Source: an uncultured Lachnospiraceae bacterium
Lineage (GTDB): Bacteria > Bacillota > Clostridia > Lachnospirales > Lachnospiraceae
DNA length: 64,000 nucleotides
Assembly (NCBI GenBank): GCA_946554445.1
Contig: CAMNSD010000018.1
Location: 1-64,000, forward strand
Reading direction: 5' to 3'
A program made the position numbers and the translations under genes. Of this stretch, positions 1-7,689 are shown piece after piece (positions within the stretch are counted from its first letter, which is position 1; every line of letters starts with the position of its first letter). The notes beneath the pieces were generated by a model, which ran no database searches, was not told the origin of the DNA, and saw only the letters and a program-made list of their open reading frames with translations.

Positions 1-119
1 CATAGGCGATGGGTATCTGTAAATATGCTGCTTGGACTTATTATAAGGGAGCAGGAGCGGCTCTGAACGACAGATGAGCCATAATAATAAAAAATTGACA
101 ACTATGGAGGAATTGAAAA

Positions 120-764
120 ATGAGCGTAAATGGAATAGGACAGAATTTTTATCAGAACAACGTATCAACGAACAAGTATAACAGGAGCAGGGCCGGACAG
201 TTTTATCCGCAGAAACAGGCAGCAGAGGCATCTGCCCCCACAGGTACAAGGCAGAATGCCAATGTGCAGGATATATATGAATCACTTAAATCAACAAATC
301 CGCTGGCAGGACAGGAGGAAGGCACTGTATCAAATGACAGCGGCCTGACCACGTGGTACAAAGGCAAGACATTGGAAGAGTGGGCGTTGACAGCACCAAA
401 ATATACAGATCCGGCAACGGGTCTCTCATGGTATGTTATAGACGGCAAACAGCCATATATGACAGGGGAAGATGCTGAAAAATTTTGGAAAATGTGCAAG
501 GAGACGGGAGAATTTCCGGTGAAAAAATTTGCGGAAATGACAGGAATGATACAGTACCTTGATGACAATACGGTTGCTTATGTGGGTGATAACGGTACCG
601 TAATCAAGTCAAAGGACGGGAAGGAACTGGAGGTTGACACTTCATCAATGACATATGACATGATTATGAACATGTTCAAGAATCTGCCGAAAAGCGGGAA
701 TTACTTTGACAGTGCATATTGGCAGAAGAATATCCAGAAGGCTATGTTTTCTGCTGAACAGTGA
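120..764 (+). CDS. Uncharacterised protein, 214 aa
   Basis: A 214-residue soluble-looking protein that I do not recognise. A clear GGAGG sits 9 bases before the ATG. The first ~50 residues are rich in Asn, Ser and Gln and look disordered. The remainder looks folded, with an acidic Lys-Asp-Gly stretch near residues 160-170 and aromatic residues near the C-terminus. No signal peptide or membrane segment is visible. It is followed by a second unknown gene in the same direction. The stop overlaps an in-frame GTG of a longer reading frame, but that frame probably starts later, at 947. Whether this gene belongs to the mobile element or to flanking DNA cannot be told from the sequence. Confidence 0.75.
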   Translation: MSVNGIGQNFYQNNVSTNKYNRSRAGQFYPQKQAAEASAPTGTRQNANVQDIYESLKSTNPLAGQEEGTVSNDSGLTTWYKGKTLEEWALTAPKYTDPATGLSWYVIDGKQPYMTGEDAEKFWKMCKETGEFPVKKFAEMTGMIQYLDDNTVAYVGDNGTVIKSKDGKELEVDTSSMTYDMIMNMFKNLPKSGNYFDSAYWQKNIQKAMFSAEQ

Positions 765-946
765 TGCGCTACATATACTTGGAATGGGGATTGAGTGACG
801 GCAGAGGATTATCATGGCATGAATGGGGTGGAACTACACCACCCCATATCCCCCAATACCCCACAGAGCAAGGCAGGCATCCCCGGTTTTCGGCGGATTG
901 GCAAATCGGTGAGCAGGGGCGGCTTCCGCAGAAAGGACATTTTATC

Positions 947-1483
947 ATGGAGATAACGGGAATTAAAAATATACATCCGTCAGCATCAAAGGCATCATCC
1001 AAGAAAGGCTGGAAGCTGACGGACTCCCTGCGGGAGAAGATAACGGCGCTTGCGAGGGAGGATGCGGCGCAGGGTGTCTATATGGGGAACCTGTTCCTCG
1101 CCCTGCGGAAAAGCGAGGTGGCGAAAGTCGCGCCGGACAGGGCGGCTCTGATGGGGAAGGTCAGCCAGAGGATGGCGGACATGGGGAACATGAAGCAGAT
1201 TGAGGAAGCGGACAGAAGGTGGCTTTGCCTCCTGTTCGGAGAGCCGTATGAGGCGAGGTTCCAGTCCGGGGGAGCCGCCGCCCATGTGTATGACGGGAAC
1301 GGTGACGAGGTGCTGACCTATACCGCAGGCGTGGGCTGGCATGAGAAGGAGTCGAGGGCGGAGACGGAGGTGCATGGCGCATTGAAAGCCGCCTACTATG
1401 GTGCGTACCATGCGGCGAGGCAGGAGATAAATGCCGGTGTTTCCGGAATGGAAGCGCAGGGCGGTTTTGACGCGGGGGCGTAG
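947..1483 (+). CDS. Uncharacterised protein, 178 aa
   Basis: The reading frame is open from 761, but I place the start at ATG 947. The 62 residues before it (rich in Gly, Pro, His) look like translated non-coding DNA, and GAAAGGA lies about 8 bases before 947. The protein is mostly helical and charged, with no membrane segment. Its C-terminal half (about residues 110-178) holds alternating Gly, Glu and His residues, ending in a Gly/Ala-rich tail. Base composition is clearly more GC-rich than the gene before it, which hints at different origins. No family recognised. Confidence 0.65.
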   Translation: MEITGIKNIHPSASKASSKKGWKLTDSLREKITALAREDAAQGVYMGNLFLALRKSEVAKVAPDRAALMGKVSQRMADMGNMKQIEEADRRWLCLLFGEPYEARFQSGGAAAHVYDGNGDEVLTYTAGVGWHEKESRAETEVHGALKAAYYGAYHAARQEINAGVSGMEAQGGFDAGA

Positions 1484-1511
1484 GAAAAAATACAAATGAG
1501 GAATAGCGGCA

Positions 1512-1670
1512 GTGCGGCATGACGGGGGAGGCGTTTATTGGACTGCAGTTCCGGGAATTATCCTCCAGCTTTTATTTATCCCGATGCTTATGGTGGCATT
1601 GAATAAGACGGGGGTTGTACGTTTTCACAGAGAACAGAAATTGGCAGTTAAAGCAGGACAGGAACCATAA
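1512..1670 (+). pseudogene. C-terminal remnant of a membrane protein
   Basis: A 52-codon open stretch from GTG 1512 to TAA 1668-1670 encodes one hydrophobic segment preceded by Tyr-Trp-Thr and Pro-Gly. It has the look of the last helix of an ECF-transporter S-component or similar small permease, with the final helix followed by a short basic tail. The rest of such a protein is absent, because an in-frame stop lies just upstream. I read it as a truncated gene remnant. The family assignment is a guess from the helix pattern only. Such a scar is compatible with an old insertion or deletion edge. Confidence 0.35.
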
Positions 1671-1713
1671 GGATTCCTAAAAAGTATCTGTTAGTCAAAT
1701 AGAGGTGATAATA

Positions 1714-2019
1714 GTGGCTGAGACAGATAAAAGTTTAGTTTATGGAGAATTGAAGATAAATTTTGTGCGCAGGGCAGTTTATGTAAATAGAAAGGAAATA
1801 GTTCTTACTAGAATGGAATTTGATGTGCTCTGCTATTTGGCATCCAATCCTGATATAGCTTTCACAAGAGATCAGATTTATGAAGCGGTAAGCAGGGATA
1901 ATTATGTCGGAGGTTCCTATCTTATCAGGGATATTATTTACCGTCTTAGGACAAAGCTGGGGATTTCCAATATACAAACACTGCATGGATATGGATATAA
2001 ATTCAGTCCAAATGATTAA
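1714..2019 (+). CDS. Stand-alone OmpR/PhoB-type winged-helix regulator
   Basis: Small DNA-binding protein of about 101 residues that is essentially the C-terminal effector domain of OmpR/PhoB response regulators. It shows the beta-strand start, the MEFDVLCYLASNP helix, and a recognition-helix/wing region ending LHGYGYKF, the classic Trans_reg_C finish. There is no receiver domain, so it cannot be controlled by phosphorylation in the usual way. GTG 1714 is preferred over GTG 1705 because AGAGGTGA lies at the right distance before it. A strong hairpin terminator follows. Targets unknown. Confidence 0.8.
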   Translation: MAETDKSLVYGELKINFVRRAVYVNRKEIVLTRMEFDVLCYLASNPDIAFTRDQIYEAVSRDNYVGGSYLIRDIIYRLRTKLGISNIQTLHGYGYKFSPND

Positions 2020-2106
2020 ACATGGTATCTGAATGTCGTAAATTGTCGATTAAAAAGACAATCTATCTATTTTTCATCTATATTATAAAGATAATTGTGG
2101 TATAGA

Positions 2107-2144
2107 ATATAACCCAACCGGAAAGACAGTTGGGTTATATTTTT
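2107..2144. terminator. Bidirectional hairpin terminator
   Basis: Perfect 12-bp inverted repeat (ATATAACCCAAC at 2107-2118 with its complement at 2129-2140), 10-base loop, then TTTT. It lies between the converging ends of the winged-helix gene and the XRE gene, so it probably stops transcription from both sides. Confidence 0.85.
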
Positions 2145-2151
2145 GGCAGAA

Positions 2152-2499
2152 TCAGGCTGACGGATTATTCTTTTCACTGACGATTGCTTCCGCTGTGGCA
2201 GCAAGGATTTTTAAGCTGCTTTCATCACACTGGGAGAGCAGCCGCAGCAGCTTTTGATATGTAGAGTCAGTATTGTGGCTGTCGGGAAAAATACAGTCGT
2301 CTGCGGATATATCCAGAGTTCTGCAGATGTGGTAAAAATTCTCAATGCTTGGGGAACAGCGGCAGCGTTCGAGATCTTTCTGGAAAGAAAGGGAGTGTTC
2401 TAAAAGCTCCGCACAGGTTTCCTGTGTCAGATGCAGTTTTTTGCGGGCTTTTTTCAGCACCTGGCTGAAAATACGGGCATCATTGATTGATAAGGACAT
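2152..2499 (-). CDS. XRE-family helix-turn-helix regulator
   Basis: A 115-residue protein with an N-terminal HTH_XRE domain: LKKARKKLHLTQETCAELL, then a turn and a second helix around residues 40-55. The C-terminal half is helical and may mediate dimerisation. AGGAGG lies 8 bases before the ATG at 2499, whereas the longer frame would begin on top of that ribosome site. It is transcribed away from the structured region at 2.5-2.95 kb, so it could repress that divergent promoter region. Its operator is not identified. A gene of this kind next to element functions usually acts as a repressor, but that is inference. Confidence 0.8.
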   Translation of the reverse strand: MSLSINDARIFSQVLKKARKKLHLTQETCAELLEHSLSFQKDLERCRCSPSIENFYHICRTLDISADDCIFPDSHNTDSTYQKLLRLLSQCDESSLKILAATAEAIVSEKNNPSA

Positions 2500-2589
2500 T
2501 CTAATCACCTCCTAGAAGTAGTGTAGTGCCACACTTTCTAAATGTAAAAATGGCAGAAACACACTTGAAACATATGTTGTAAGACTACT

Positions 2590-2659
2590 AAAAGCGCTCA
2601 GTGTGCTGATGAATTAAAAAAAACGTGGTTCATCAGGACATTATTTGAGTGCTTTTTTT
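2590..2659 (+). terminator. Long imperfect hairpin followed by T-run
   Basis: AAAAGCGCTCA at 2590-2600 pairs imperfectly with TGAGTGCTTTT. A nested CTGATGAA/TTCATCAG pair closes the inner part, and a run of seven T follows the stem. No gene precedes it on this strand within the 90 bases shown, so it may end a short transcript starting in the XRE upstream region, or act as an attenuator. Confidence 0.5.
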
Positions 2660-2758
2660 GTGACCATGAGGAAGGATACATGGTCATTGGGGAGTAAGCA
2701 TAAGCCGTTTATCGGCGAGGGAATTTTGTTAAAAAAATATATTTTATCTTACAAGGAA

Positions 2759-2937
2759 AGTGCGCCTCTGCTGGTAGTGTGGCGCACTACTTTTTTGGGG
2801 TAAGTGAAAAACAGGACTGTTATCCGGCATACAGACCGGGTAGCGGTCCTGTTTCTTTTGTATCCGGGAAACGCTGCATTTATCAGGCCAGGGGTCCTCC
2901 GGTTTCATGTCTGAAGTTTCAAGTTGGACATGAAAAA
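2759..2937 (+). promoter_or_regulatory. Structured leader upstream of the sigma-like gene
   Basis: Four potential RNA pairings lie in the 180 bases before the gene at 2955. AGTGCGCC (2759-2766) can pair with GGCGCACT (2781-2788). GTAGTG (2774-2779) can instead pair with CACTAC (2785-2790), directly before TTTTTT, so the two are mutually exclusive. AAACAGGAC (2809-2817) pairs with GTCCTGTTT (2846-2854). TTTCATGTC (2905-2913) pairs with GACATGAAA (2929-2937) close to the ribosome site. The first pair looks like a terminator/antiterminator switch. I recognise no known riboswitch. Apart from these hairpins I see no gene between 2520 and 2954. Confidence 0.5.
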
Positions 2938-2954
2938 GACTGGAGGACAAAAGA

Positions 2955-3401
2955 ATGGAGAAAAAGCAGACAGATTCGGTGCAGAACCGATTTACTGCAT
3001 ACCTGATGGCGGCGGTGGCAAATAAGCGCATCAGTTATATGGAACAGAGGAACCGGAAAAAGGAAAAGGAATACATACAGGTGGATCTCATGGAAAAGAA
3101 CCATGTGGATTTTGAGGCACAGTATCATGCTTATCTGGCAGAGCAGTCCCTTCTTTTTTATTTTGGTGATGTGGAGGCATGGGATAATATGCTGGAGATA
3201 GACAGCGTGCAACTGGCGAAGTGCATAAACCGCCTGAACAGCCGGGAACGCAAGATACTATTCGCGCGGGTATTCGGGGAACTGAATTTTAAGGAACTTG
3301 GCACAAAATTTGGCATGGAGGCAAAGCAGGCGGAAATGGCGTATTACTATATCATCCGCAAGCTGCGCAAAGGAATGGGGGTAGGAAAGGATGAATTTTG
3401 A
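2955..3401 (+). CDS. Sigma-70 family-like regulator
   Basis: A 148-residue protein with a sigma region-4-like helix-turn-helix in its C-terminal half (NRLNSRERKILFARVFGE, then FKELGTKFGM and a basic helix ending YYIIRKLRKG). The N-terminal half is basic and helical but lacks a convincing region 2. It resembles the truncated sigma-like proteins that Firmicutes conjugative elements carry in their regulatory block. GGAGGACAAAAGA precedes the ATG. Its last 11 bases overlap the start of the next gene, so the two are probably translated together. Confidence 0.7.
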   Translation: MEKKQTDSVQNRFTAYLMAAVANKRISYMEQRNRKKEKEYIQVDLMEKNHVDFEAQYHAYLAEQSLLFYFGDVEAWDNMLEIDSVQLAKCINRLNSRERKILFARVFGELNFKELGTKFGMEAKQAEMAYYYIIRKLRKGMGVGKDEF

Positions 3402-3573
3402 AATGCTGCTTGAGAGGGCAAAGACAGGGGATAAGGAGGCACAGGAGGAAATCTTCCGGATGTACCGTCCGCTGCTGATCAAAAACGCAATGGACAGAAA
3501 TGTGTTTGACGAGGATCTGTATCAGGAGCTTTCTGCCACGCTGTTAAACTGTATCCGGAAGTTCCGGCTATAG
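3391..3573 (+). CDS. Short conjugative-element helix-turn-helix protein
   Basis: A 60-residue protein beginning with a motif seen in small helix-turn-helix proteins of conjugative transposons and in sigma region 2: LLERAKTGDKEAQEEIF, then MYRPLLIK and EDLYQELSATLL. It reads like an isolated region-2 piece, complementing the region-4-like partner upstream. It overlaps that partner by 11 bases, so the two could work as a split sigma factor. This is inference from sequence pattern and coupling. It ends just before the resolvase recombination site. Confidence 0.65.
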   Translation: MNFEMLLERAKTGDKEAQEEIFRMYRPLLIKNAMDRNVFDEDLYQELSATLLNCIRKFRL

Positions 3574-3651
3574 GGCAATGGTTCCCGGCCGGAAAACTGA
3601 CAGGCTGGGAAAATTGTTGTAATTTGTCAGCATTCTGCGTATAAAATGATG

Positions 3652-3774
3652 TGTCGCAAAAGGTATACCATTGGAGATATAGATTCCGGCAGGTATATGC
3701 CCCTGTTTTTCTGTCGCAAAAGGTCTGTTTAGAATATTGCGATGTCGCAGGAGCCGTCAACACCTTTTGCGATA
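3652..3774 (+). other. Candidate res site for the serine resolvase
   Basis: TGTCGCAAAAGGT occurs at 3652-3664 and again exactly 60 bp later at 3712-3724. An inverted near-copy ACCTTTTGCGATA is at 3762-3774, and partial half-sites TATTGCGA (3735-3742) and TGTCGCAG (3743-3750) lie between. This gives one separated 30-bp site (I) and two adjacent ~31-bp sites (II: 3712-3742, III: 3743-3774), the usual architecture of Tn3-type res sites. The resolvase gene starts 27 bp downstream. The site implies resolution of dimers or cointegrates and possible autoregulation of the resolvase. Confidence 0.7.
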
Positions 3775-3800
3775 CGGAACTTTATGGAAGGAGGACTGTC

Positions 3801-4436
3801 ATGGCATCAAAGAAATTCGGATATGTGCGCGTGAGCACCCGTGAGCAGAACCCGGATCGCCAGATACATATATTGCGGGATGAGGAGGGTATCGACGAGC
3901 GCGACATCTATGTGGAGAAAGAGTCCGGCAGACAGTTTGAGCGCCCGGTGTACCGATCTCTAGTTGACAACATCCTGCGGGAAGGTGACCTGCTGGTGGT
4001 GACGGAGCTGAAGCGGTTCGGGAGAAATTATGGGGAAATCTACAAAGAGTGGTTCCATATCACAAAGGAGATTGGCGCCGACATCAAAGTAACCTCCATG
4101 CCCATTCTGGATACCACGCAGTCAAAGGAACTGGTGGGACAGCTTATCACGGATGTTGTGCTTGCGGTGTTCGCATATGTGGCGGATGAAGACTGGACGG
4201 AGCGGCGTGAGCTGCAGCGCCAGGGCATTGAGGTGGCAAAGGCAGACGGAAGGCATCTGGGAAGACCAAGGGTAGAGTACCCTGAAAATTGGGAGGACTG
4301 TTACGGCAGATGGAAAAGCGGAGTGATCTCAGCGAAAGAGGCCATGAAGCTGACCGGGCTGAAGAAGGACAGCTTTTACCGGCTGTCAAAAAAATATGAG
4401 TTGGAGCTGGCGGAAGCGGAGGAGGAAAAGCTATGA
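3801..4436 (+). CDS. Serine site-specific recombinase (resolvase)
   Basis: A small serine resolvase/invertase of 211 residues. The N-terminal catalytic domain begins FGYVRVSTREQ with the nucleophile at Ser12. It continues with an LKRFGRN motif (about residues 72-78) and a helical E-region, and ends in a short helix-turn-helix (about residues 165-205). The usual FERELI-type stretch is replaced by an unusual acidic DEDWTERRELQRQG. Start at ATG 3801 is supported by AAGGAGG, while the longer frame reads through the res repeats. It probably resolves multimers rather than integrating the element. Its stop overlaps the next gene by ATGA. Confidence 0.9.
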   Translation: MASKKFGYVRVSTREQNPDRQIHILRDEEGIDERDIYVEKESGRQFERPVYRSLVDNILREGDLLVVTELKRFGRNYGEIYKEWFHITKEIGADIKVTSMPILDTTQSKELVGQLITDVVLAVFAYVADEDWTERRELQRQGIEVAKADGRHLGRPRVEYPENWEDCYGRWKSGVISAKEAMKLTGLKKDSFYRLSKKYELELAEAEEEKL

Positions 4437-4870
4437 GCAAGGCTAAGGATATGGAAAAGAAAGAGATACTGCAGGTCATGGAGAAATACAGAGATTATTT
4501 TAAGGAATGGAACGCGGATGTGGCATTTGGTGTGAATAAGGCTCATATTTTTTATGTGCTGGCATCGGAAAAGGAATTTGAAACTTTTATATTTTTCCGG
4601 ACGGCGGACCAGCTTGAAAAGATCATACTGGGTACGATTGCGGAAAACGTCGATATAATCATGGAAGCAGGAATGGAAGAAATCTCCATGGGATTTTCGG
4701 CTAATGAGATGAATGGGGAGTATGGTAAGAGTATAGAGCATTATCTGCCGGTGCTTGTGCAAAAACTGGATGTGCTCTGTAAAGCAGGGGAGCACTGGCA
4801 GAAGATGATGACAGTGACATTCAATTCCCTGAAAAATGTCTGCTCGGATATGGCGGATAGAGAAAAATAA
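4433..4870 (+). CDS. Uncharacterised protein, 145 aa
   Basis: An unrecognised, mostly helical, acidic protein whose ATG overlaps the resolvase stop (ATGA), implying translational coupling. It has no signal peptide, membrane segment or metal-binding motif. A stretch of aromatic and hydrophobic residues (FETFIFFR, about residues 43-50) may form a core strand. The context suggests an accessory role near the resolvase, but nothing in the sequence shows a function. Confidence 0.65.
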   Translation: MSKAKDMEKKEILQVMEKYRDYFKEWNADVAFGVNKAHIFYVLASEKEFETFIFFRTADQLEKIILGTIAENVDIIMEAGMEEISMGFSANEMNGEYGKSIEHYLPVLVQKLDVLCKAGEHWQKMMTVTFNSLKNVCSDMADREK

Positions 4871-4952
4871 AAATTTATAAAATAGTTTCAAGAAAACAGA
4901 GGCAAAGGAAGTCCTTACTATATGAGAATAAAATTCAGAGGAGGACTGTTTT

Positions 4953-5189
4953 ATGAAGCAGGGCACATTATTTTATGATCAGGAAAGCGGCAGGTATAAT
5001 TTCCATTACATTGACGGTGATGGGGACAGACGTGACTATGGAGGCATTCATTGCGGGGAGGTTCTGGAGTTTAAGCTGAATGAAGTCTGGATTCCCGCCC
5101 GTGTGGAGATGGGCATGGACCGGGAATGGTATCTGGTAGGGCTTCCGGGATTGAAGCTGGACGGGCTGGAGGTGCGTATAGGGGAGTAG
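4953..5189 (+). CDS. DUF5348-like small protein
   Basis: A 78-residue protein made of short beta-strands with many Gly, Asp and Trp residues. It resembles the DUF5348 family found on Clostridia mobile elements: a FYDQESGRY start, a GIHCGEVLEF middle and a YLVGLPG stretch near the end. GGAGGACTGTTTT precedes the ATG, the same ribosome-site style as the resolvase gene. Function unknown. It lies 70 bp before the SRAP gene and may share its transcript. Confidence 0.6.
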   Translation: MKQGTLFYDQESGRYNFHYIDGDGDRRDYGGIHCGEVLEFKLNEVWIPARVEMGMDREWYLVGLPGLKLDGLEVRIGE

Positions 5190-5258
5190 TTTTTGCTGGA
5201 TAGAATATGTGATGCGAGATATAATAAGCGTAGACATTAAGGAAAGCAGGTATTGCTT

Positions 5259-5879
5259 ATGTGTGGACGCTACTATGTAGATGATGATACCGCAAGGGAA
5301 ATTGAGAAGCTGGTCCGGCAGGTGGACGAAAGGATGAAACAGGCTTCAGCGGCAGGAGGTCCGCTGCAGGCAAAGGATATCCATCCATCAGAGGTTGCGC
5401 CCGTGCTTGTGGGTGATGGGCAAAACGTATGCTGCAGGTGGCAGAGGTGGGGATTCCCTGGTTTTCATGGAAAGCAGCTCATATTCAATGCCAGGAGCGA
5501 ATCCGTGACGGAGAAAAGGATGTTCCGGGAGAGTGTGGGACAGCGGCGGATTGTAGTGCCTGCGGCATGGTTTTACGAGTGGAACAGGAACAAAAAGAAG
5601 AACATATTTTACCGGAAAGACCAGCCAGTGCTGTATATGGCCGGATTCTATAACCGGTATCAGGACGAGGATCGGTTTGTTATTCTGACGACAGCGGCTA
5701 ACGATTCCATGCAGCCAGTGCATGACAGGATGCCTTTGGTATTGGAGCAGGATGAAATCCGTAAGTGGCTAGCGGAGGATGTGCTATTGGATGCTTTTCT
5801 TCATAAAGTGCCCCCACCGCTGGAACGGCGGACAGACTTTGAGCAAATGAGTCTGTTTGCTTCAGCAAATTCTAAATGA
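5259..5879 (+). CDS. SRAP-domain protein (SOS response-associated peptidase, YedK/HMCES type)
   Basis: Binds abasic sites in single-stranded DNA and shields them as a DNA-protein crosslink. The start at ATG 5259 gives the required MCGRYY N-terminus, so that Cys2 becomes the reactive residue after Met removal. The other expected active-site residues are visible: Asn77 in FNARSES, Glu107 in WFYEWN and His155 in PVHDRMPL. Length (206 residues) is normal for the family. It precedes a Y-family polymerase, a pairing that makes sense for lesion tolerance on single-stranded DNA during conjugation or damage. Confidence 0.93.
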   Translation: MCGRYYVDDDTAREIEKLVRQVDERMKQASAAGGPLQAKDIHPSEVAPVLVGDGQNVCCRWQRWGFPGFHGKQLIFNARSESVTEKRMFRESVGQRRIVVPAAWFYEWNRNKKKNIFYRKDQPVLYMAGFYNRYQDEDRFVILTTAANDSMQPVHDRMPLVLEQDEIRKWLAEDVLLDAFLHKVPPPLERRTDFEQMSLFASANSK

Positions 5880-5895
5880 CGGAATAAATTTCCTG

Positions 5896-5924
5896 TTGAA
5901 ATTAGAACATATGTTTGCTATAAT
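5896..5924 (+). promoter_or_regulatory. SOS-type promoter with LexA-like box in the spacer
   Basis: TTGAAA (5896-5901), a 17-bp spacer and TATAAT (5919-5924) form a near-ideal sigma-A promoter. The spacer contains GAACATATGTTT (5905-5916), one mismatch from the palindromic Gram-positive LexA box GAAC-N4-GTTC. Repressor binding there would block polymerase directly. The polymerase gene begins 27 bp downstream of the -10 box. Confidence 0.8.
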
Positions 5925-5950
5925 GAAGTTCCACAGGAGGTGACATATGT

Positions 5951-7213
5951 TTGGAAAGCACTATTTTTCATATTGATGTCAATTCAGCCTTCCTTAGTTG
6001 GGAGGCTGTTTATCGTCTGGCCCATAAGGGAGGGAAACAGGATCTCAGGGAAATTGCATCCGCTGTTGGCGGTGATATGACAATGCGCCACGGGATCATT
6101 CTGGCCAAGTCCATTCCGGCTAAAAGGTATGGCATAAAGACAGGAGAAACAATACTGGAAGCACAGCGCAAATGTCCGAATCTGGTAATAGTGCCGCCTA
6201 ATTACAGCCTGTATGAAAAATGCTCTGCAGCATTTATGAATGTCCTGCGGGAGTATTCCGATGTTGTTGAGCAGTACAGCATTGATGAAGCCTTTGTGGA
6301 CATGACTTCCAGCGTCAGGCTGTTTGGAACGCTGGAGGAGGTAGCGGTTCAGATTAAGGACAGCATTCATAATAAATTGGGGTTTACAGTGAATGTTGGG
6401 GTATCCAGCAGCAAGCTGCTTGCAAAGATGGCAAGTGATTTTAAGAAGCCGGATATGGTCCATACGTTGTATCCTGAAGAAATTCCGCAGAAGATGTGGC
6501 CGCTGCCGGTATCCGATTTGTTTTTTGTAGGCCGCGCCACAGCAAAAAAATTGTTTGACTTAGGGATTAAGACCATAGGGGAGCTGGCAGCGGCAGATCC
6601 GATGTGGTTAAAAGGCATCCTCAAAAAGCAGGGGGAAGTCATATGGGGATTTGCAAATGGTGTGGATGTCTCCCCAGTGCTGGCAGAGCCTCCAGCCAAC
6701 AAGGGCTATGGTAATTCCACTACCACGCCATATGATGTGACAGATGTGGAAACCGCTGACAGGGTGCTGCTTGCGCTGGCAGAAACAGTGGGATACAGGC
6801 TGCGGACAGATAATGTGCAGGCTTCGGTAGTAGCAGTAGGTATCCGGTATGCAGACCTGTCTTATGTATCCCATCAAACGGTGTTGAAGACAGCCACGAA
6901 CCTGACATGGGAAATTTATCAGGCAGCTTGCAGGTTGTTCTTGGAATTGTGGGACCACAGACCGATTCGACATCTGGGGATTCACACAAGCCGTGTCAGG
7001 GAGGATGGTTTCTTCAGACAGACAACGCTTTTTGATGAAATAGATTATGAAAAACTAGAGAAAGTGGATAAGACCGTGGATGCTCTTAGAGAGCGGTATG
7101 GAATGGATACCGTAATGCGTGCGACATTTTTGCGCCAACCCATTGACCATATGAGCGGGGGTATTTCAAGGGAGAAACGGACGGTAGATTATGACAAGGT
7201 GAAAGTTCAGTGA
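5951..7213 (+). CDS. Y-family DNA polymerase (DinB/UvrX-like)
   Basis: Translesion DNA polymerase of 420 residues. Catalytic acidic residues are present: Asp9 in FHIDVNSAF, and Asp112-Glu113 in SIDEAFVD. A helix-hairpin-helix region (FVGRATAKKLFDLGI, about residues 191-205) and a C-terminal little-finger domain follow. The first codon is TTG at 5951, with AGGAGG 10 bases upstream. An out-of-frame ATG at 5947 would give only a nine-codon peptide, so TTG is preferred. It is preceded by an SOS-type promoter. The C-terminal FFRQTTLFDEIDYEKLE stretch resembles a beta-clamp-binding region. Confidence 0.95.
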   Translation: MESTIFHIDVNSAFLSWEAVYRLAHKGGKQDLREIASAVGGDMTMRHGIILAKSIPAKRYGIKTGETILEAQRKCPNLVIVPPNYSLYEKCSAAFMNVLREYSDVVEQYSIDEAFVDMTSSVRLFGTLEEVAVQIKDSIHNKLGFTVNVGVSSSKLLAKMASDFKKPDMVHTLYPEEIPQKMWPLPVSDLFFVGRATAKKLFDLGIKTIGELAAADPMWLKGILKKQGEVIWGFANGVDVSPVLAEPPANKGYGNSTTTPYDVTDVETADRVLLALAETVGYRLRTDNVQASVVAVGIRYADLSYVSHQTVLKTATNLTWEIYQAACRLFLELWDHRPIRHLGIHTSRVREDGFFRQTTLFDEIDYEKLEKVDKTVDALRERYGMDTVMRATFLRQPIDHMSGGISREKRTVDYDKVKVQ

Positions 7214-7229
7214 GAGAGGATGGGGTATC

Positions 7230-7547
7230 ATGGCATTTGGGATAGGAACAAATTCACAGAAGGCAGATGTCGGACCAATCAGGGGAAAACAGAGGGAAAT
7301 AGGATGCTATTGCTGGTTTACAAATAAGGGGCGGATGATGCCTACTGCGCTGAAGGTGCAGGACGAGGACGGCGAGATCAGGACAGTCCGCCAGATTAAG
7401 GTACATTCCCAAGAGGAAAAGATGTATGCAGGGGTGTCTTCTGTTGAGTTCAACTGTACCATAACGATTCTGGAACAGCAAATCAATGTTAAGCTGATTT
7501 ATTACAAGGAAGAAAACAGGTGGGCGCTTGTTTACCAACAGGAGTAG
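7230..7547 (+). CDS. Small protein downstream of the Y-family polymerase
   Basis: An unrecognised 105-residue protein starting 16 bp after the polymerase stop, in the same SOS-controlled unit. It begins FGIGTNSQKADVGPIRG, then predicted beta-strands (KGRMMPTALKVQDE, SSVEFNCTITIL) and a last strand containing VKLIYYKEE. No membrane segment. Its position suggests an accessory factor for lesion bypass, but no catalytic motif is visible. Confidence 0.7.
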   Translation: MAFGIGTNSQKADVGPIRGKQREIGCYCWFTNKGRMMPTALKVQDEDGEIRTVRQIKVHSQEEKMYAGVSSVEFNCTITILEQQINVKLIYYKEENRWALVYQQE

Positions 7548-7591
7548 CCGGGAAATGCTTTCTGCCCTGAAAAATTATATTACCGGTATAA

Positions 7592-7610
7592 ATTATACTT
7601 ACAGTATAAT
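7592..7610. promoter_or_regulatory. Palindromic operator-like site
   Basis: ATTATAC (7592-7598) and GTATAAT (7604-7610) form a perfect inverted repeat with a 5-bp spacer, and the right arm doubles as a TATAAT -10 box. Such an arrangement is typical for a small repressor that binds over a promoter. The downstream gene is the 52-aa ORF at 7690. The regulator is not known; XRE genes lie at 2152 and 8053. Confidence 0.45.
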
Positions 7611-7689
7611 GACAAAACAGAAAATAGGTGTTATAGTGGTTACAGTTAGAAAACAAAGCGGACCGGATGAGTCCAGAAAGGAAAGGATC

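Noticed and set aside
1-66. C-terminal end of an upstream gene (open frame ending at TGA 64-66)
   Set aside because: Too short (21 codons) and without recognisable sequence to call.
761-946. N-terminal extension of the 947 gene
   Set aside because: Translated Pro/Gly/His-rich sequence without a ribosome site; ATG 947 has one.
3651-3800. N-terminal extension of the resolvase
   Set aside because: It would translate the res repeats. The conserved catalytic domain begins at 3801.
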